This document shows, one piece after another, positions 1 through 8,898 of a stretch of DNA of 64,000 nucleotides (the stretch's first letter is position 1; each line of letters starts with the position of its first letter). Location: the NCBI GenBank assembly GCA_963798805.1, contig CAWCVC010000014.1:62001-126000 (forward strand). The letters are read 5' to 3'. This DNA comes from CAVZCK01 sp963798805 (lineage in GTDB: Bacteria; Pseudomonadota; Alphaproteobacteria; Rhizobiales; Rhodomicrobiaceae). A program made the translations under genes and the position numbers. The notes beneath the pieces were generated by a model, which was not told where the DNA came from, searched no databases, and saw nothing but the letters and a program-made list of their open reading frames with translations.

Positions 1-30
1 ATAGTCCCAGAATTCAGCCAGAAAACTCAT
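1..30 (-). CDS. 5' end of a DUF5989-like small membrane protein (partial)
   Basis: The first 30 bases read on the minus strand give a start codon and ten codons, MSFLAEFWDY, before the window ends. A GAGGA Shine-Dalgarno sequence lies nine bases before this ATG. The opening resembles the N-terminus of the short DUF5989 (SxtK-like) membrane proteins, which begin M-S-F-x-x-E-F and continue into a basic stretch and one membrane helix. Those genes are often found with exopolysaccharide, SGNH hydrolase and carbamoyltransferase genes, which would suit the glycan-related genes next door. Only ten residues are visible, so the family call is an inference. Confidence 0.4.
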   Translation of the reverse strand, partial: MSFLAEFWDY

Positions 31-221
31 TGGAGCGCGTCCTCAAATTTGGTCGGATTGTCCTAACACAGTGATTTGTCACAGGTCCATATGCATGCGC
101 GAGTGGGACGCAAATTGATACATTTTGGTTCAAGCCTCGCATCGCCGCCCATCTTGCGGCCCTGATTTCAGCATCGTATGGGTGAGCGCCTGAACAAAAG
201 TGGCGTCCGAGAGCTGCGATA

Positions 222-1613
222 ATGGTCGATCATGCGGAGGTGATGCCGGAGCGGGCGACGGGAGTGGCAAAGGCCGGCTCGCAGGCCCGTTTTACCCTGT
301 GGCTCGCGCTGTTCCTATTTGCAAACGTCTTCGTCATTAACGGGCTGATCTGGTGGCTGTCGCCGGGCGGCTTCCAGGATACCGCGCTGCATGAGACCTG
401 GGACATGCTGCACGGAAAAGGCGGCGACGACTCCTGGGGACCGATGGCCGCGGCGCTCGACTATCTGGGCAAGCCGCACGACAAGCCGCTCTATTCCGGC
501 GTGTTTTTCGATCAGGGCATCAAGTTCCAATATCCGCCGTCGGCTCTCTTCGGTCTCAAGGCCATGCTGCTGTTCGGCGAGGACCGCGTCCGTGTCTATG
601 ATGACCAGCCCTTTCCGAACTGTCCGCCCATCAATGACATCGCCGGCTGGACTTTTCTTCTGCTGACCGCGCTTTCGGCAGCCATGCTGCTCGAAGCCGG
701 TCTGAAGCGAACGGCCCGCATCTATGCCTTCGACCTCTGGGGCGTGATACGCGTGCTTCTGGTCTTCGGCTTTACGCTCAGCTTCTATCCGGTCGTGAAG
801 GCGTTCACGCTCGGGCAGATCCAGCTCTGGATCAATTCGATCTTCGCTGTTGCTCTTGCGCTGTTCGTGGCGGGCAGCCGGACCGGCAGCGGGGCGCTGA
901 TGGGTCTCATCTGCCTGATGAAGCCGCATTATGCGCTGATCGTGCTCTGGGGGGCGCTGAACCGCGAATGGCGTTTTGCCGCCGCCTGTGTCCTTGTCGG
1001 CACAGTCGGTCTGATTTCGTCCATCTGGGTTTTTGGCTGGTCGAACCACCTCGATTATCTGCGCGTCTTAGTGTTCATGTCCGAACACGGTGAATCCTAT
1101 TATGCCAATCAGTCGATCAACGGCCTGCTCAACCGGATCGCCGGCCTTTCTGCGCCGGACCAGTACGCCAACGTCAATTTCAATGCATTCCACTTCCCGC
1201 CTTACACGCCGTGGGTCTATTGGGGAACGCTCGCCAGCTCGCTTGTCATACTGGCGACGGGACTGCTGCGCAAAAGTCCGCCTGCCGACCGCGCGCTGTC
1301 ATTTTCCATCGCGGCGGTCAGCCTGACGATCGCCTCCCCGATTGCCTGGGAACATCACTATGGCGTGCTGCTGCCGGCCTTTGCCTTGGTCGCTGGCATG
1401 CTCGCGGACGATGTAAGAAAACTGGTTTTGCTCGCGTTCAGCTACATATTTGTAAGCAATTTTATCCCGGCCTTTAACCTATTGGCTGAAACGCCATTTA
1501 ACTTCGCGCAGTCCTATACGCTTGCTGGTGGGTTACTTTTTTTGCTAATCATGCATTTCCTTCTTACCTCGCTTCAACCCGCCGGCCGGCAACAGCTAAA
1601 CCTCTTAAGTTAG
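222..1613 (+). CDS. GT87-type (DUF2029) polyprenyl-linked sugar glycosyltransferase, integral membrane
   Basis: A 463-residue polytopic membrane protein with about ten hydrophobic segments; the first spans roughly residues 24-46. It has the layout of the GT87/DUF2029 GT-C glycosyltransferases, which move a sugar from a polyprenyl-phosphate donor on the periplasmic side. Visible family-like features are a GQIQLW segment near residue 197, a KPH motif after the central helices, an NQS motif near residue 296 and WEHHYG near residue 375. The GUG/AUG choice is not critical; the ATG at 222 has only a weak ribosome site. The last 200 bases are richer in A and T than the rest of the gene. Acceptor and donor cannot be told from sequence. 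Downstream UbiA-like and SMR-like genes make a lipid-linked sugar pathway plausible. Confidence 0.72.
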   Translation: MVDHAEVMPERATGVAKAGSQARFTLWLALFLFANVFVINGLIWWLSPGGFQDTALHETWDMLHGKGGDDSWGPMAAALDYLGKPHDKPLYSGVFFDQGIKFQYPPSALFGLKAMLLFGEDRVRVYDDQPFPNCPPINDIAGWTFLLLTALSAAMLLEAGLKRTARIYAFDLWGVIRVLLVFGFTLSFYPVVKAFTLGQIQLWINSIFAVALALFVAGSRTGSGALMGLICLMKPHYALIVLWGALNREWRFAAACVLVGTVGLISSIWVFGWSNHLDYLRVLVFMSEHGESYYANQSINGLLNRIAGLSAPDQYANVNFNAFHFPPYTPWVYWGTLASSLVILATGLLRKSPPADRALSFSIAAVSLTIASPIAWEHHYGVLLPAFALVAGMLADDVRKLVLLAFSYIFVSNFIPAFNLLAETPFNFAQSYTLAGGLLFLLIMHFLLTSLQPAGRQQLNLLS

Positions 1614-1627
1614 ACAGGGAGAACTGA

Positions 1628-2023
1628 ATGAAACGCGTACTCGCAATTTCCGGCATTTGCGTCTTGCTCGGGTCGGCCGCAATGGCGCAGACGAACACCC
1701 CGAAACAGGGTGCGGAAGACTTAGCCGAGCCGGCGCCGACGGCGGCCGAGATCGACACAGCCGTGAAGACGATCAACGATTTTACCGCCGATCAGAAGAA
1801 GGTCGCCGGCTATTGCGCGATCAGCAAGGAGATGTCGGGGCTCAAGGAAGGCGACGACAAGAAAGCCGAGGAGCTCGGCAAGAAAATGGACGACTATCTG
1901 ACAGCGCAGGGCGAGAACGTTTCCGATGCTTTTGGCATCGCGGAAGTTGTCGATCCGGAGTCCGAAGGCGGCAAGAAGCTCGACGCTGCTCTCGGCGCTC
2001 TTGAGGCGAAGTGCGGCGGCTGA
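1628..2023 (+). CDS. small exported protein of unknown function
   Basis: A 131-residue protein with a clear signal peptide, MKRVLAISGICVLLGSAAMA, cleaved before Q21. An AGGGAGA ribosome site sits seven bases before the ATG. The mature part is acidic and lysine-rich, predicted mostly helical, with two cysteines (in GYCAIS and the C-terminal KCGG) that could form a disulfide in the periplasm. No catalytic motif is seen. It starts 14 bases after the glycosyltransferase stop and may be co-transcribed with it. A good terminator follows directly, so it closes the transcript. I do not recognise a named family. Confidence 0.7.
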   Translation: MKRVLAISGICVLLGSAAMAQTNTPKQGAEDLAEPAPTAAEIDTAVKTINDFTADQKKVAGYCAISKEMSGLKEGDDKKAEELGKKMDDYLTAQGENVSDAFGIAEVVDPESEGGKKLDAALGALEAKCGG

Positions 2024-2050
2024 CGAGCGGCAGGCAGTCTTCAATTCATG

Positions 2051-2082
2051 GGCCGCGCCCCTTTCCACGGGCCGGCCTTTTT
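2051..2082 (+). terminator. rho-independent terminator after the small exported protein gene
   Basis: A GC-rich imperfect hairpin (GGCCG-cg-CCC paired with GGG-c-CGGCC, loop CTTTCCAC) is followed by five Ts at 2078-2082. It begins 27 bases after the stop codon at 2023. Confidence 0.7.
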
Positions 2083-2387
2083 CCGTCTCTTAAAGCGCAT
2101 TTGGCCGGATCATTCGGCCATTCAGTACCCCGCCGATCTCCAGCATTTCGGCTGCTTAAACTCGCGACACAACGATACAATTTAGGAGCTGGCCCTTGCT
2201 TGCCGATGTAGTCGCACCGTGTCACGATCGCTCGCCAAAAGAGGATCGGATTCGGACGCACAAAGCGAGGGACGTCATCTGACATCGGCATCATTGTGTG
2301 CCGGACACGTAGCTCACGAGGTGGCGCAAGGACGCTGCCTCGCGAGAGCGTTTGCGGCGGTACCGAAGCCAATAAGAATGCGAGCGG
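2083..2387. other. intergenic region without a supported gene
   Basis: Between the terminator and the next start codon there are about 300 bases with short open frames only on both strands, none with a ribosome site and recognisable product. The promoter of the downstream three-gene operon should lie here, but I cannot pick out convincing -35 and -10 boxes. Confidence 0.5.
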
Positions 2388-4382
2388 ATGAAGCTTACCG
2401 GGGCCAGATTTTCGCGAATTCTGATCGGCAGCACGACCATCTCCGCAGCTGTCGTCATGGCGGCGGGGCTATCGACGGCGTCGCCGGATCTGCCGCACTC
2501 CGCCGCGCAGGAGCAACCGGCCAAGACCGGGGTTGCGGCGCAGGTTCGCCCCATGACGGCCCAAGCGCCCCCGCTTTCCGCATGGGACAAAAGGTGGTGG
2601 ATCGAGAAGACGTCACGGCTCTTACGCGGCGGTGACAGCATCGGCCCGAACGACAATATCGACGAGTTGGCTCGGCTTTCGAAGGACGAGATCGCCCGCG
2701 AGTTCATGAGCGACGAGCGCTTCGGCGACACCGTTCTCGACTTCAATATGTATTTTCTCGGATTCAAGGTCGACAGCCTGAAGGTCGACGGCGTCTACAC
2801 GCACAGCGCTTACGATTTCGCCAATGCGATCAACTCGGCTAAGGCGGTTCTGCAGGGCGGCGATTATCTCAGGCTGTTCGATCTCGAGGGTGATTATTAC
2901 ATGGCGCCGCTGACGGTCGCTCCGTCGGAAGAGGAACTGGACCCTGCGGACGCCAAGCTGACGCCGCAGCAGCTTCGCGAAAAGGCGGTCGGCGAGTTGC
3001 ACAACCGGCTCGGGCAAATCCTTGGTATGCGGAAGGGACCCCATCCGATCGGCCTCGACGACTATTGCGGCGAGCTGGAGGAGTTCACTGACAATCGGGA
3101 CGAGCTGACCAAGCGACTGTTCCGCGCTTTCGTCGATCCCGAAATCTTTGTGCTGATGCGCGGTGGCATTCCCGATCAGACATTCAATTCGCTCACGGCC
3201 GCCGTGGACCAGAATTGTGGCAAGCCGCAGGGGCAGGGCGACGTTGCAAAGCTTGAGGCGGCAGTGAAAGCGGCGCTCGCTCAATTCGATCGCGCCCTTG
3301 CCGAGATCTTCAAATTCGAACCGACCATCTACGGGCCGGATTCCGTCGCTGAATTCCGGCCGATCGACCGTTCCGCCTTCCCTGACAACCGGAAATGGCT
3401 CGCCTTTGGCTTTGAGCAGGGGACGGCGCTTGCCAATTCATCGACGAACTACAATCGCAAGCGCGCAGCCTATGTTCTGAAGCGCTTCTTCTGCGACGAT
3501 CTGAACCCGGTCGGCTTCGACGATCCGAAAGAGCATGTGCGCGGTGCACATGGTTCGGACACCTCCTGCTATGCCTGCCATTACAAACTCGATCCTATGG
3601 CCGGCTTCTTCCGCAACTACGGCGCTCTCTTCTCCGACGAGCCGTCATCGCCCGACATCGTCTTCGACGATCTGGCCAGCATGGACCGGAAAAAATACCT
3701 CTCGGCTTGGCGGGCGCCACCCACCTCGGTGAGAAAATGGCAGATCGGCTATATCCGCTCGCCGCGCTGGACGGACAAGAATGACTATGGCACGTCGCTC
3801 GACGATCTCTCCGCGATCATTCGTCGTGCGCCGGAAGCCAAGCGCTGTCTGATGAAGCGGCTCACCGAATATATGCTCGGGGCGAACCAGACGATCGACG
3901 GCAGCTATCTCGATTATCTGACGGCGAATTTCGAAAAGGAGGCGGCCTGGAATTCTTCATCGGCGCTCAGGAATGCGATGATCCGGATCCTCGACAGCCG
4001 GACCTATCAGACCCGCAATCCCAATCCTCAGCAATGCTATGATTTTGCGCCGGGTGCGAACCGGAACGATCGTCCGCCTTGCCGCATTGCCTATATCCTC
4101 GAGAAGAACTGTGTTCAATGTCATAGCGGCAAGGAGATCCTCACGACGCTCAATCTCAGCAAATGGATCGCCGCACCGAGTGGACATGGCAAGACCTTCC
4201 CGCATTTGACCAACCAGAACGTCCAGATCCCCGCGGTGGAAACGCTGCACCAGATGTCCCGCCGTCTGGCTTCGACAGATCCAAAAGTCCGGATGCCGAA
4301 GAACAAGCCGATGTCGAGCCAGGATCGCCAGGATTTGTTCCTCTGGGTCCAGAACGAGCTCGCCCGGCTGGGAAAGAGCTAA
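2388..4382 (+). CDS. exported protein with two c-type haem motifs, DUF1588/DUF1592-like
   Basis: A 664-residue protein with an N-terminal hydrophobic signal or anchor (residues about 9-32). It has two CXXCH haem-attachment motifs: CYACH near residue 391, followed by a KLDPMAGFF stretch, and CVQCH near residue 575, in a C-terminal cytochrome-c-like segment. The CxxCHxxxDPxGxxF arrangement resembles the DUF1588 part of the large Planctomycete-type cytochrome proteins, which are usually encoded beside a DUF1501 protein. Exactly that partner lies two genes downstream. Spacing of five bases to the next gene indicates one operon. Substrate and role are unknown; an oxidative or electron-transfer function in the periplasm is an inference from the haem motifs. 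Confidence 0.65.
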   Translation: MKLTGARFSRILIGSTTISAAVVMAAGLSTASPDLPHSAAQEQPAKTGVAAQVRPMTAQAPPLSAWDKRWWIEKTSRLLRGGDSIGPNDNIDELARLSKDEIAREFMSDERFGDTVLDFNMYFLGFKVDSLKVDGVYTHSAYDFANAINSAKAVLQGGDYLRLFDLEGDYYMAPLTVAPSEEELDPADAKLTPQQLREKAVGELHNRLGQILGMRKGPHPIGLDDYCGELEEFTDNRDELTKRLFRAFVDPEIFVLMRGGIPDQTFNSLTAAVDQNCGKPQGQGDVAKLEAAVKAALAQFDRALAEIFKFEPTIYGPDSVAEFRPIDRSAFPDNRKWLAFGFEQGTALANSSTNYNRKRAAYVLKRFFCDDLNPVGFDDPKEHVRGAHGSDTSCYACHYKLDPMAGFFRNYGALFSDEPSSPDIVFDDLASMDRKKYLSAWRAPPTSVRKWQIGYIRSPRWTDKNDYGTSLDDLSAIIRRAPEAKRCLMKRLTEYMLGANQTIDGSYLDYLTANFEKEAAWNSSSALRNAMIRILDSRTYQTRNPNPQQCYDFAPGANRNDRPPCRIAYILEKNCVQCHSGKEILTTLNLSKWIAAPSGHGKTFPHLTNQNVQIPAVETLHQMSRRLASTDPKVRMPKNKPMSSQDRQDLFLWVQNELARLGKS

Positions 4383-4387
4383 CGCCG

Positions 4388-4954
4388 ATGGCCCGGCTGT
4401 TGATCGCTCTTGTAATGTGCATCAGCCTCGGCGCTTCGCCGGCGCTCTGCGCAGCGGCGCATTTCAAGGGCCTCAGCGCCCTGTCGAGGGAGCTGTCCGC
4501 GCGGATCGCCCCTGAGGACGGGCCGATCGAGCTCGATCGCTTCATGCCGGCCGATGGGCTCGACGATCTCGTCGGCACATGGTCGGGCTTCGGCGCGGAG
4601 CACCATTTTCAGAATGGCCAGCCCAATGCCATCAACATGGTGCTGCTGCGTCTCGCTTTTTCCGGCTTCGCCAAGAGCCTCGCCAGCAGTTGCAAATCGC
4701 CGCAGATCCTTGTGAACGAGCGCTTCTACGACACGCTCGAGGCGCTCTGCACCTGGCCTTCGGACCAGGCAAGGAGCGATGACATCCTGACAGCCTTCTG
4801 GCTTTCGATGATGGGGTATGACGCGCCGCAGTCGGAATACACCGCATGGCGGGATTTCGTGCGCGCTACCTATGCCAAAAAGACCGCCAAGGAGACGATT
4901 GAGGCGATGACGCTCGCGCTGATGCTCAATCCCTATTTTCTGCTCGAACAGTGA
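4388..4954 (+). CDS. small exported protein of the DUF1501 operon, unknown function
   Basis: A 188-residue protein with a signal peptide, MARLLIALVMCISLGASPALC, starting at the ATG five bases after the previous stop. A longer open frame runs upstream inside the previous gene, but the signal peptide fixes the start at 4388. The mature part has cysteines at CKSPQ and ALCTWP and a segment FWLSMMGYDAPQSEYTAW that looks like the helical repeats of the larger cytochrome-type partner. It contains no haem motif. Position between the di-haem protein and the DUF1501 protein suggests a subunit of the same complex. I do not recognise a named family. Confidence 0.65.
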   Translation: MARLLIALVMCISLGASPALCAAAHFKGLSALSRELSARIAPEDGPIELDRFMPADGLDDLVGTWSGFGAEHHFQNGQPNAINMVLLRLAFSGFAKSLASSCKSPQILVNERFYDTLEALCTWPSDQARSDDILTAFWLSMMGYDAPQSEYTAWRDFVRATYAKKTAKETIEAMTLALMLNPYFLLEQ

Positions 4955-4965
4955 GGACGGAAGCG

Positions 4966-6345
4966 ATGATCTATTCGCGACGTGATGTCCTGAGATTCGG
5001 CCTTGCCGGTGCCGCGACGCTGCTGTTTCCGAAGACCGGAATTCTCGGCCGAGCCGATGCGGCGACCCTGGCCGAGGACCCGCATTTCTTCCTGATGATC
5101 ATCCTCAATGGCGGCGCCGACCCCTCCTATATGTTCGATGCGCGTCCGCTGGCGATGACGGCCGCAGGCAAGATCCAGAACTATCTGGGCCAGGACCCGG
5201 CACCCTGGGCTGGGTGTAACGGTATGTCCGCGGCGGCGACAGCTTTGGTGAAGCCGCTGGCGTCGTTCAGAGACCGCTTCAGTGTCATGAACGGCGTGGT
5301 CATGACGCCGAGCTTCGATGGCCATGCGCAGAATATGAATTTCCTGTTCACCGGCGATCCGTTCGGCGGCGACAGTTTCATTCCGCATCTCAACCTGCCT
5401 GAGACCGGGCGGAAGCCGGACGCTGTCGATGCCATCATTCCGGCCGAGCGCGCCGAGTACACTGCTCTGAATGAGTCCGGCGTCATTCCGCTTGTGCCGA
5501 AGGTGCTGCGCGGCTTGCCGGAACGGCTCAAGCGGCTCGCGCCAGTCGAGGCGAAGGACCCTCTTACTTCTTTCGTTCGCTCGCGCATGGAGGCGGTGGG
5601 CCACGGCGACGGTGCGATTTCGCAGGGGGCGGATCTGATGCTCAGCGCACTCGATAGCTCCCCCGAAGTGCACCGCAAGCTTGCCGCTCTGGTCCCGACC
5701 AATCCCGAGCAGAGCATAGAAAAACAGAGTGTGGCGCTGATTGCGGAATGCTTCCGCTTGTCTCTCTCGCGCGCGGCAATTTATGTGCTGCCGGAGCATT
5801 TCGACGTTCATGCCCCCGATCTGGCGAAAGCGCAGCCGCAGCTTTTCGGTCTCGCCCTTGATAAGGTTGCCGCGCTTCTGAAAGGGCTCGTCGAGACGCC
5901 TTACGACGCCAAGCGGTCGATGTTCGACGTAACGACGGTGATGGTTGCCAGCGAATTCGGGCGGACCATGCGCGCGCCGGAAATGCCGATCGATGCGACC
6001 GGCACCAATCACAATCAATATGCCAATTCCATCCTGCTGGGCGGCAAGGGCATCAAGGGCGGCATGGTCATCGGGGCGTCCGACATGACGCATGTCGCGT
6101 CGGCGGTATCAAAGGCGCATCTCGCCGTCGATCCGGTATTGGAGAAGACGGTCGGCCTGCCCTTCGACTTCAAGAAAATGCATCCTCGCAACGATCTTCC
6201 GGATGCGTTCGAGATCACTGATTATTTGACCATCGGATCGATCATCAACACGGTCTACACTCTGTTCGGCGTCCCCGAGGCTCACTATCGCGGCCTGGGC
6301 CGTGACAAGGGACGGGCGCCTGTCCTGCATGGCATTCTGACTTAG
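4966..6345 (+). CDS. DUF1501 family exported protein
   Basis: A 459-residue protein starting at the ATG at 4966, preceded by a GGACGGA ribosome site. The N-terminus MIYSRRDVLRFGLAGAATLL has a twin-arginine (Tat) type signal, meaning export in folded form. The family features are the early ILNGGADPSYMFDAR block and the late ASEFGRTMRAP and GTNHNQYANSILLGG blocks, which correspond to the metal-site region of DUF1501 proteins, distant relatives of the alkaline phosphatase/sulfatase fold. DUF1501 genes usually pair with DUF1800 or DUF1588-type cytochrome proteins; here the di-CXXCH gene takes that place. It ends the three-gene operon. Biochemical role is unknown. Confidence 0.8.
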   Translation: MIYSRRDVLRFGLAGAATLLFPKTGILGRADAATLAEDPHFFLMIILNGGADPSYMFDARPLAMTAAGKIQNYLGQDPAPWAGCNGMSAAATALVKPLASFRDRFSVMNGVVMTPSFDGHAQNMNFLFTGDPFGGDSFIPHLNLPETGRKPDAVDAIIPAERAEYTALNESGVIPLVPKVLRGLPERLKRLAPVEAKDPLTSFVRSRMEAVGHGDGAISQGADLMLSALDSSPEVHRKLAALVPTNPEQSIEKQSVALIAECFRLSLSRAAIYVLPEHFDVHAPDLAKAQPQLFGLALDKVAALLKGLVETPYDAKRSMFDVTTVMVASEFGRTMRAPEMPIDATGTNHNQYANSILLGGKGIKGGMVIGASDMTHVASAVSKAHLAVDPVLEKTVGLPFDFKKMHPRNDLPDAFEITDYLTIGSIINTVYTLFGVPEAHYRGLGRDKGRAPVLHGILT

Positions 6346-6359
6346 CGCGCAATTTGGAC

Positions 6360-6482
6360 ATTTAGAGCGGGATCGATTTAGATGGAAACACTTGGGCTTA
6401 GAGGCCCGCTCTCGATTCATTGCCGGTCGCACGATCGGACGGAAAACCGGATTCCACTTTTCCTGATCGCGATCTAGATCGG
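6360..6482. repeat. palindromic intergenic element resembling rhizobial RIME-type repeats
   Basis: Between two convergent genes lies an imperfect palindrome. The left arm starts TTTAGAGCGGGATCGATTTA and the right arm contains CGGAAAACCGGATTCCACTT followed by a TCCTGATCGCGATCTAGA end. The right-arm core closely matches the GGAAAACCGG-TTCCACTTTTC motif that is scattered between genes across Hyphomicrobiales. It could also act as a two-way terminator. I saw no second clear copy in the window. Confidence 0.55.
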
Positions 6483-6494
6483 AGCGACGGCCGC

Positions 6495-7682
6495 TCAGTT
6501 TGGCAGCGGCTCTTTCCTGTCTGCGGCGGCGTCGACCGGACCGGCTACGGGAGGTGACTTGAGCGCTTCGGCGAGCACCGTCGCTGCCTGTTCATTGCCC
6601 TTGCTCGTCATATGCCCATAGGCGTCGCCGTCGTCCGAGTAGTATTGATCGACCAGATCGGGATTGCCGTGCGTCAGAGCCTTCAGCGATGCAAACTGAT
6701 CGGCGACCTGGATCCCCGCCGCTTGCGCGCATTGCGTGATGGTCTGCATGTCCCAGGTGCGGTCCGGCTCTTCTAGAACCAGTTCGCCGTCATATTGCAG
6801 GAAGAGCAGCAGCTTGACCTGGCTGGCGTCGGTTTCGCGCTTGAGCCGCTGAAGCAAAAGGCAGGTGATTCTGAAAGGGTCGTTCGGGACCTCCGTATAG
6901 ACGGCCGCCTCTCTCGGATACCAGAATCGGGGCGTCAAGCGGCTCAGAAGCCGATTGCTCAGCGCCGAATAGCTGAGCGCCGAGCGGAGCGCCGTGCCGA
7001 TCACAGTCTCATTCGACTTCGGATCGAGAGGGGCCGGCGCATGATAGACGAGCTGATCATTTTCCACTGTGAAATAAGGCTTCGGCGCGCCGGCCTCCGA
7101 CATTGCCGCGCGGGAGAAGTCGACATTGGTGAAGCCGACGACGAGCGTTTTCGGCTGGATGATCGGCAGGAGCTGTTCAGCCCGGAGGATGATCTGGTCG
7201 GTGGCGTAGCCGGCGACGCCGCCATTGACGACGGGCTGACCGAGGATCTTTTCCAGATGAGCCGGCCAGGTTCCGTCATCCTTGACTACGTCGAAACCCT
7301 CGGTGAAAGAGTCGCCGGCCGCCAGTATGCTGCCGGTCCTTACCTCAGCCTCCGCGAAATTGCGCCGGATACCGAAAGCGATGGTGTTGAAACGATCGCT
7401 GCGGTAGCCCGGCTTCAGAGCCCAGCCGAGCTTTAAATCGTAAAGGGCGCGGTCCCCGATCCGCTTAACTCTGACCCCCCGCTCCCGCCAGTTGCTCTGG
7501 TCAAGGAGTGAGATGCCGTTCGCGAGGCGGTAGCCCGCTTCGGCAATAAAAAGCGAGACCAGGAGCGAAATCAGAAGAATCGTTACATTCGTGGCGATAG
7601 CGGCCGTTCGGCCGGCGGATTTTTGAGGCGCGGTCGCGCCACTCGACTCAGGTGTTTCCTCGGGCATTCGGCTTTGACGCAT
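6495..7682 (-). CDS. membrane-anchored SGNH/GDSL-type hydrolase
   Basis: A protein of about 395 residues. The frame is open for a further 42 codons upstream, but the ATGs at 7682 and 7667 are the likely starts because they lead into a short cytoplasmic tail and a single membrane helix (TNVTILLISLLVSLFIAEAG). The periplasmic domain shows SGNH block I as GDSFTEG (nucleophile Ser), a GGVAGYATDQ block with the oxyanion Gly, and a C-terminal DAYGHMTSKGNEQA block with the Asp-x-x-His pair. Such proteins modify or deacylate extracellular glycans, for example as O-acetyl-handling enzymes. It is divergent from the UbiA-like gene and near the DUF5989-like and GT87 genes, so a glycan role is likely but not shown. 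Confidence 0.7.
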   Translation of the reverse strand: MRQSRMPEETPESSGATAPQKSAGRTAAIATNVTILLISLLVSLFIAEAGYRLANGISLLDQSNWRERGVRVKRIGDRALYDLKLGWALKPGYRSDRFNTIAFGIRRNFAEAEVRTGSILAAGDSFTEGFDVVKDDGTWPAHLEKILGQPVVNGGVAGYATDQIILRAEQLLPIIQPKTLVVGFTNVDFSRAAMSEAGAPKPYFTVENDQLVYHAPAPLDPKSNETVIGTALRSALSYSALSNRLLSRLTPRFWYPREAAVYTEVPNDPFRITCLLLQRLKRETDASQVKLLLFLQYDGELVLEEPDRTWDMQTITQCAQAAGIQVADQFASLKALTHGNPDLVDQYYSDDGDAYGHMTSKGNEQAATVLAEALKSPPVAGPVDAAADRKEPLPN

Positions 7683-7955
7683 TTTGGTTGGGGCGCACAG
7701 GGGTTGGCGCACATTGTTCGGCAGGCAAGATGTCAGGCTGGAGCATAGCCGCTGAATAATGGTTGAACAAGCAACGAAGCCGGCCGCGAGGCGCGGATGC
7801 ATCGTCACATTCTGTGACGCGTCGGAAATTGGCTTGGTTCGATGAAACTGTTAAAGGGTTGTCGACCGGCCGGATTGAATGATGGCATATGTCCGGCGGT
7901 TTTGGGGTGGCGGGGGCATGAACCTTCATTTCCAGACATGCGTCCACATCGTGCG

Positions 7956-8885
7956 ATGGAGAGACAAGAGTTGAGCGTGGCAGAAGAGCCCGCCCAAATG
8001 GGCGCATTCCTCCGGACGATGCGGCCGCAGCATTGGGCCAAGAACTTCCTCGTGTTCGTGCCGTTGCTGACCGCGCATGAATATGAAAGCGCCACGGCGA
8101 TCTTTTTCGCGTTGGTCGCCTTCCTCTGTTTCGGGCTCTGCGCGTCGGGCGGATATTTCATCAACGATCTGGCGGATCTGGAGTCCGACAGGGGGCATGC
8201 GATCAAGCGCTATCGCCCGCTGGCATCCGGCGCATTGCCGGTCGGCTGGGGCGTCGCGGGCGCGGTCGGGCTTCCGGCGACGGCGCTTGCCCTCTCGTTT
8301 TTCCTGCTTCAGCCTGCCTTTATCGCGGTTCTTGCGGTCTATTTCGCGCTGACGATGTCCTATTCGTTTTTTCTTAAGCGCGTATTCACCGCCGACGTGC
8401 TGACGCTTTCGGTACTCTATATGCTTCGTGTGCTCGGCGGCGCGGTGGCAATCCGAGTGGAACTCTCATCCTGGCTGCTCGCGTTTTGCATCTTTTTGTT
8501 CATCAGCCTCGCTTATCTGAAGCGCTACATTGAGCTGCGAAAAATGAACGGAGCGAAAGACAAGGTGCTCGGCCGTGGCTATGTGGGCGCCGACAGCGAC
8601 ACGATGTTCATTCTGGGAGCTGCCAACGCGACCGCATCGATTCTGGTCTTCGCTCTGTTCATCAACAGCCCGGAAGTCCAGCAAGAATATGCGAGCCGGG
8701 ACTTGCTTTGGGTGATATGTCTCGTCTTGATCTTCTGGACCAACCGGATCTGGATTGCCGCGAAACGTGGTGACGTCGACGAAGACCCCGTCGAGTTCGC
8801 TCTCCACGACCGCGCGAGCCAGCTTGCCGGCGTGATCTGTGTTCTCGTGGTTCTCATCGCGCGCTATTTCGAGCTGCCGTTTTAA
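7956..8885 (+). CDS. UbiA-family prenyltransferase, decaprenyl-phosphate phosphoribosyltransferase-like
   Basis: A polytopic membrane protein of 309 residues from the ATG at 7956. A TTG at 7971 with GGAGAGA upstream is an alternative start, and the frame is open back to 7842. The first aspartate motif NDLADLESDR (from residue 70) and the second block DEDPVEFALHDRAS match the UbiA enzymes that transfer a phosphoribosyl group to polyprenyl phosphate (DPPR synthases) better than quinone prenyltransferases, including the RPQHWAKN N-terminal signature. DPPR is the precursor of polyprenyl-phosphate arabinose and ribose. The next gene, 13 bases downstream, encodes a small four-helix transporter of the kind that flips polyprenyl-linked sugars. 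Epimerase genes are not in the window, so the final sugar is unknown. Confidence 0.75.
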   Translation: MERQELSVAEEPAQMGAFLRTMRPQHWAKNFLVFVPLLTAHEYESATAIFFALVAFLCFGLCASGGYFINDLADLESDRGHAIKRYRPLASGALPVGWGVAGAVGLPATALALSFFLLQPAFIAVLAVYFALTMSYSFFLKRVFTADVLTLSVLYMLRVLGGAVAIRVELSSWLLAFCIFLFISLAYLKRYIELRKMNGAKDKVLGRGYVGADSDTMFILGAANATASILVFALFINSPEVQQEYASRDLLWVICLVLIFWTNRIWIAAKRGDVDEDPVEFALHDRASQLAGVICVLVVLIARYFELPF

Positions 8886-8898
8886 TGGGGGACTAGCA

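Noticed and set aside
2219..2635. Open frame overlapping the start of the di-CXXCH gene
   Set aside because: Low-complexity, Arg/Ala/Gly-rich translation in a different frame from the exported cytochrome-like gene.
4933..6093. 386-codon open frame antisense to the DUF1501 gene
   Set aside because: Arg/His-rich shadow of the plus-strand gene, without ribosome site or domain.
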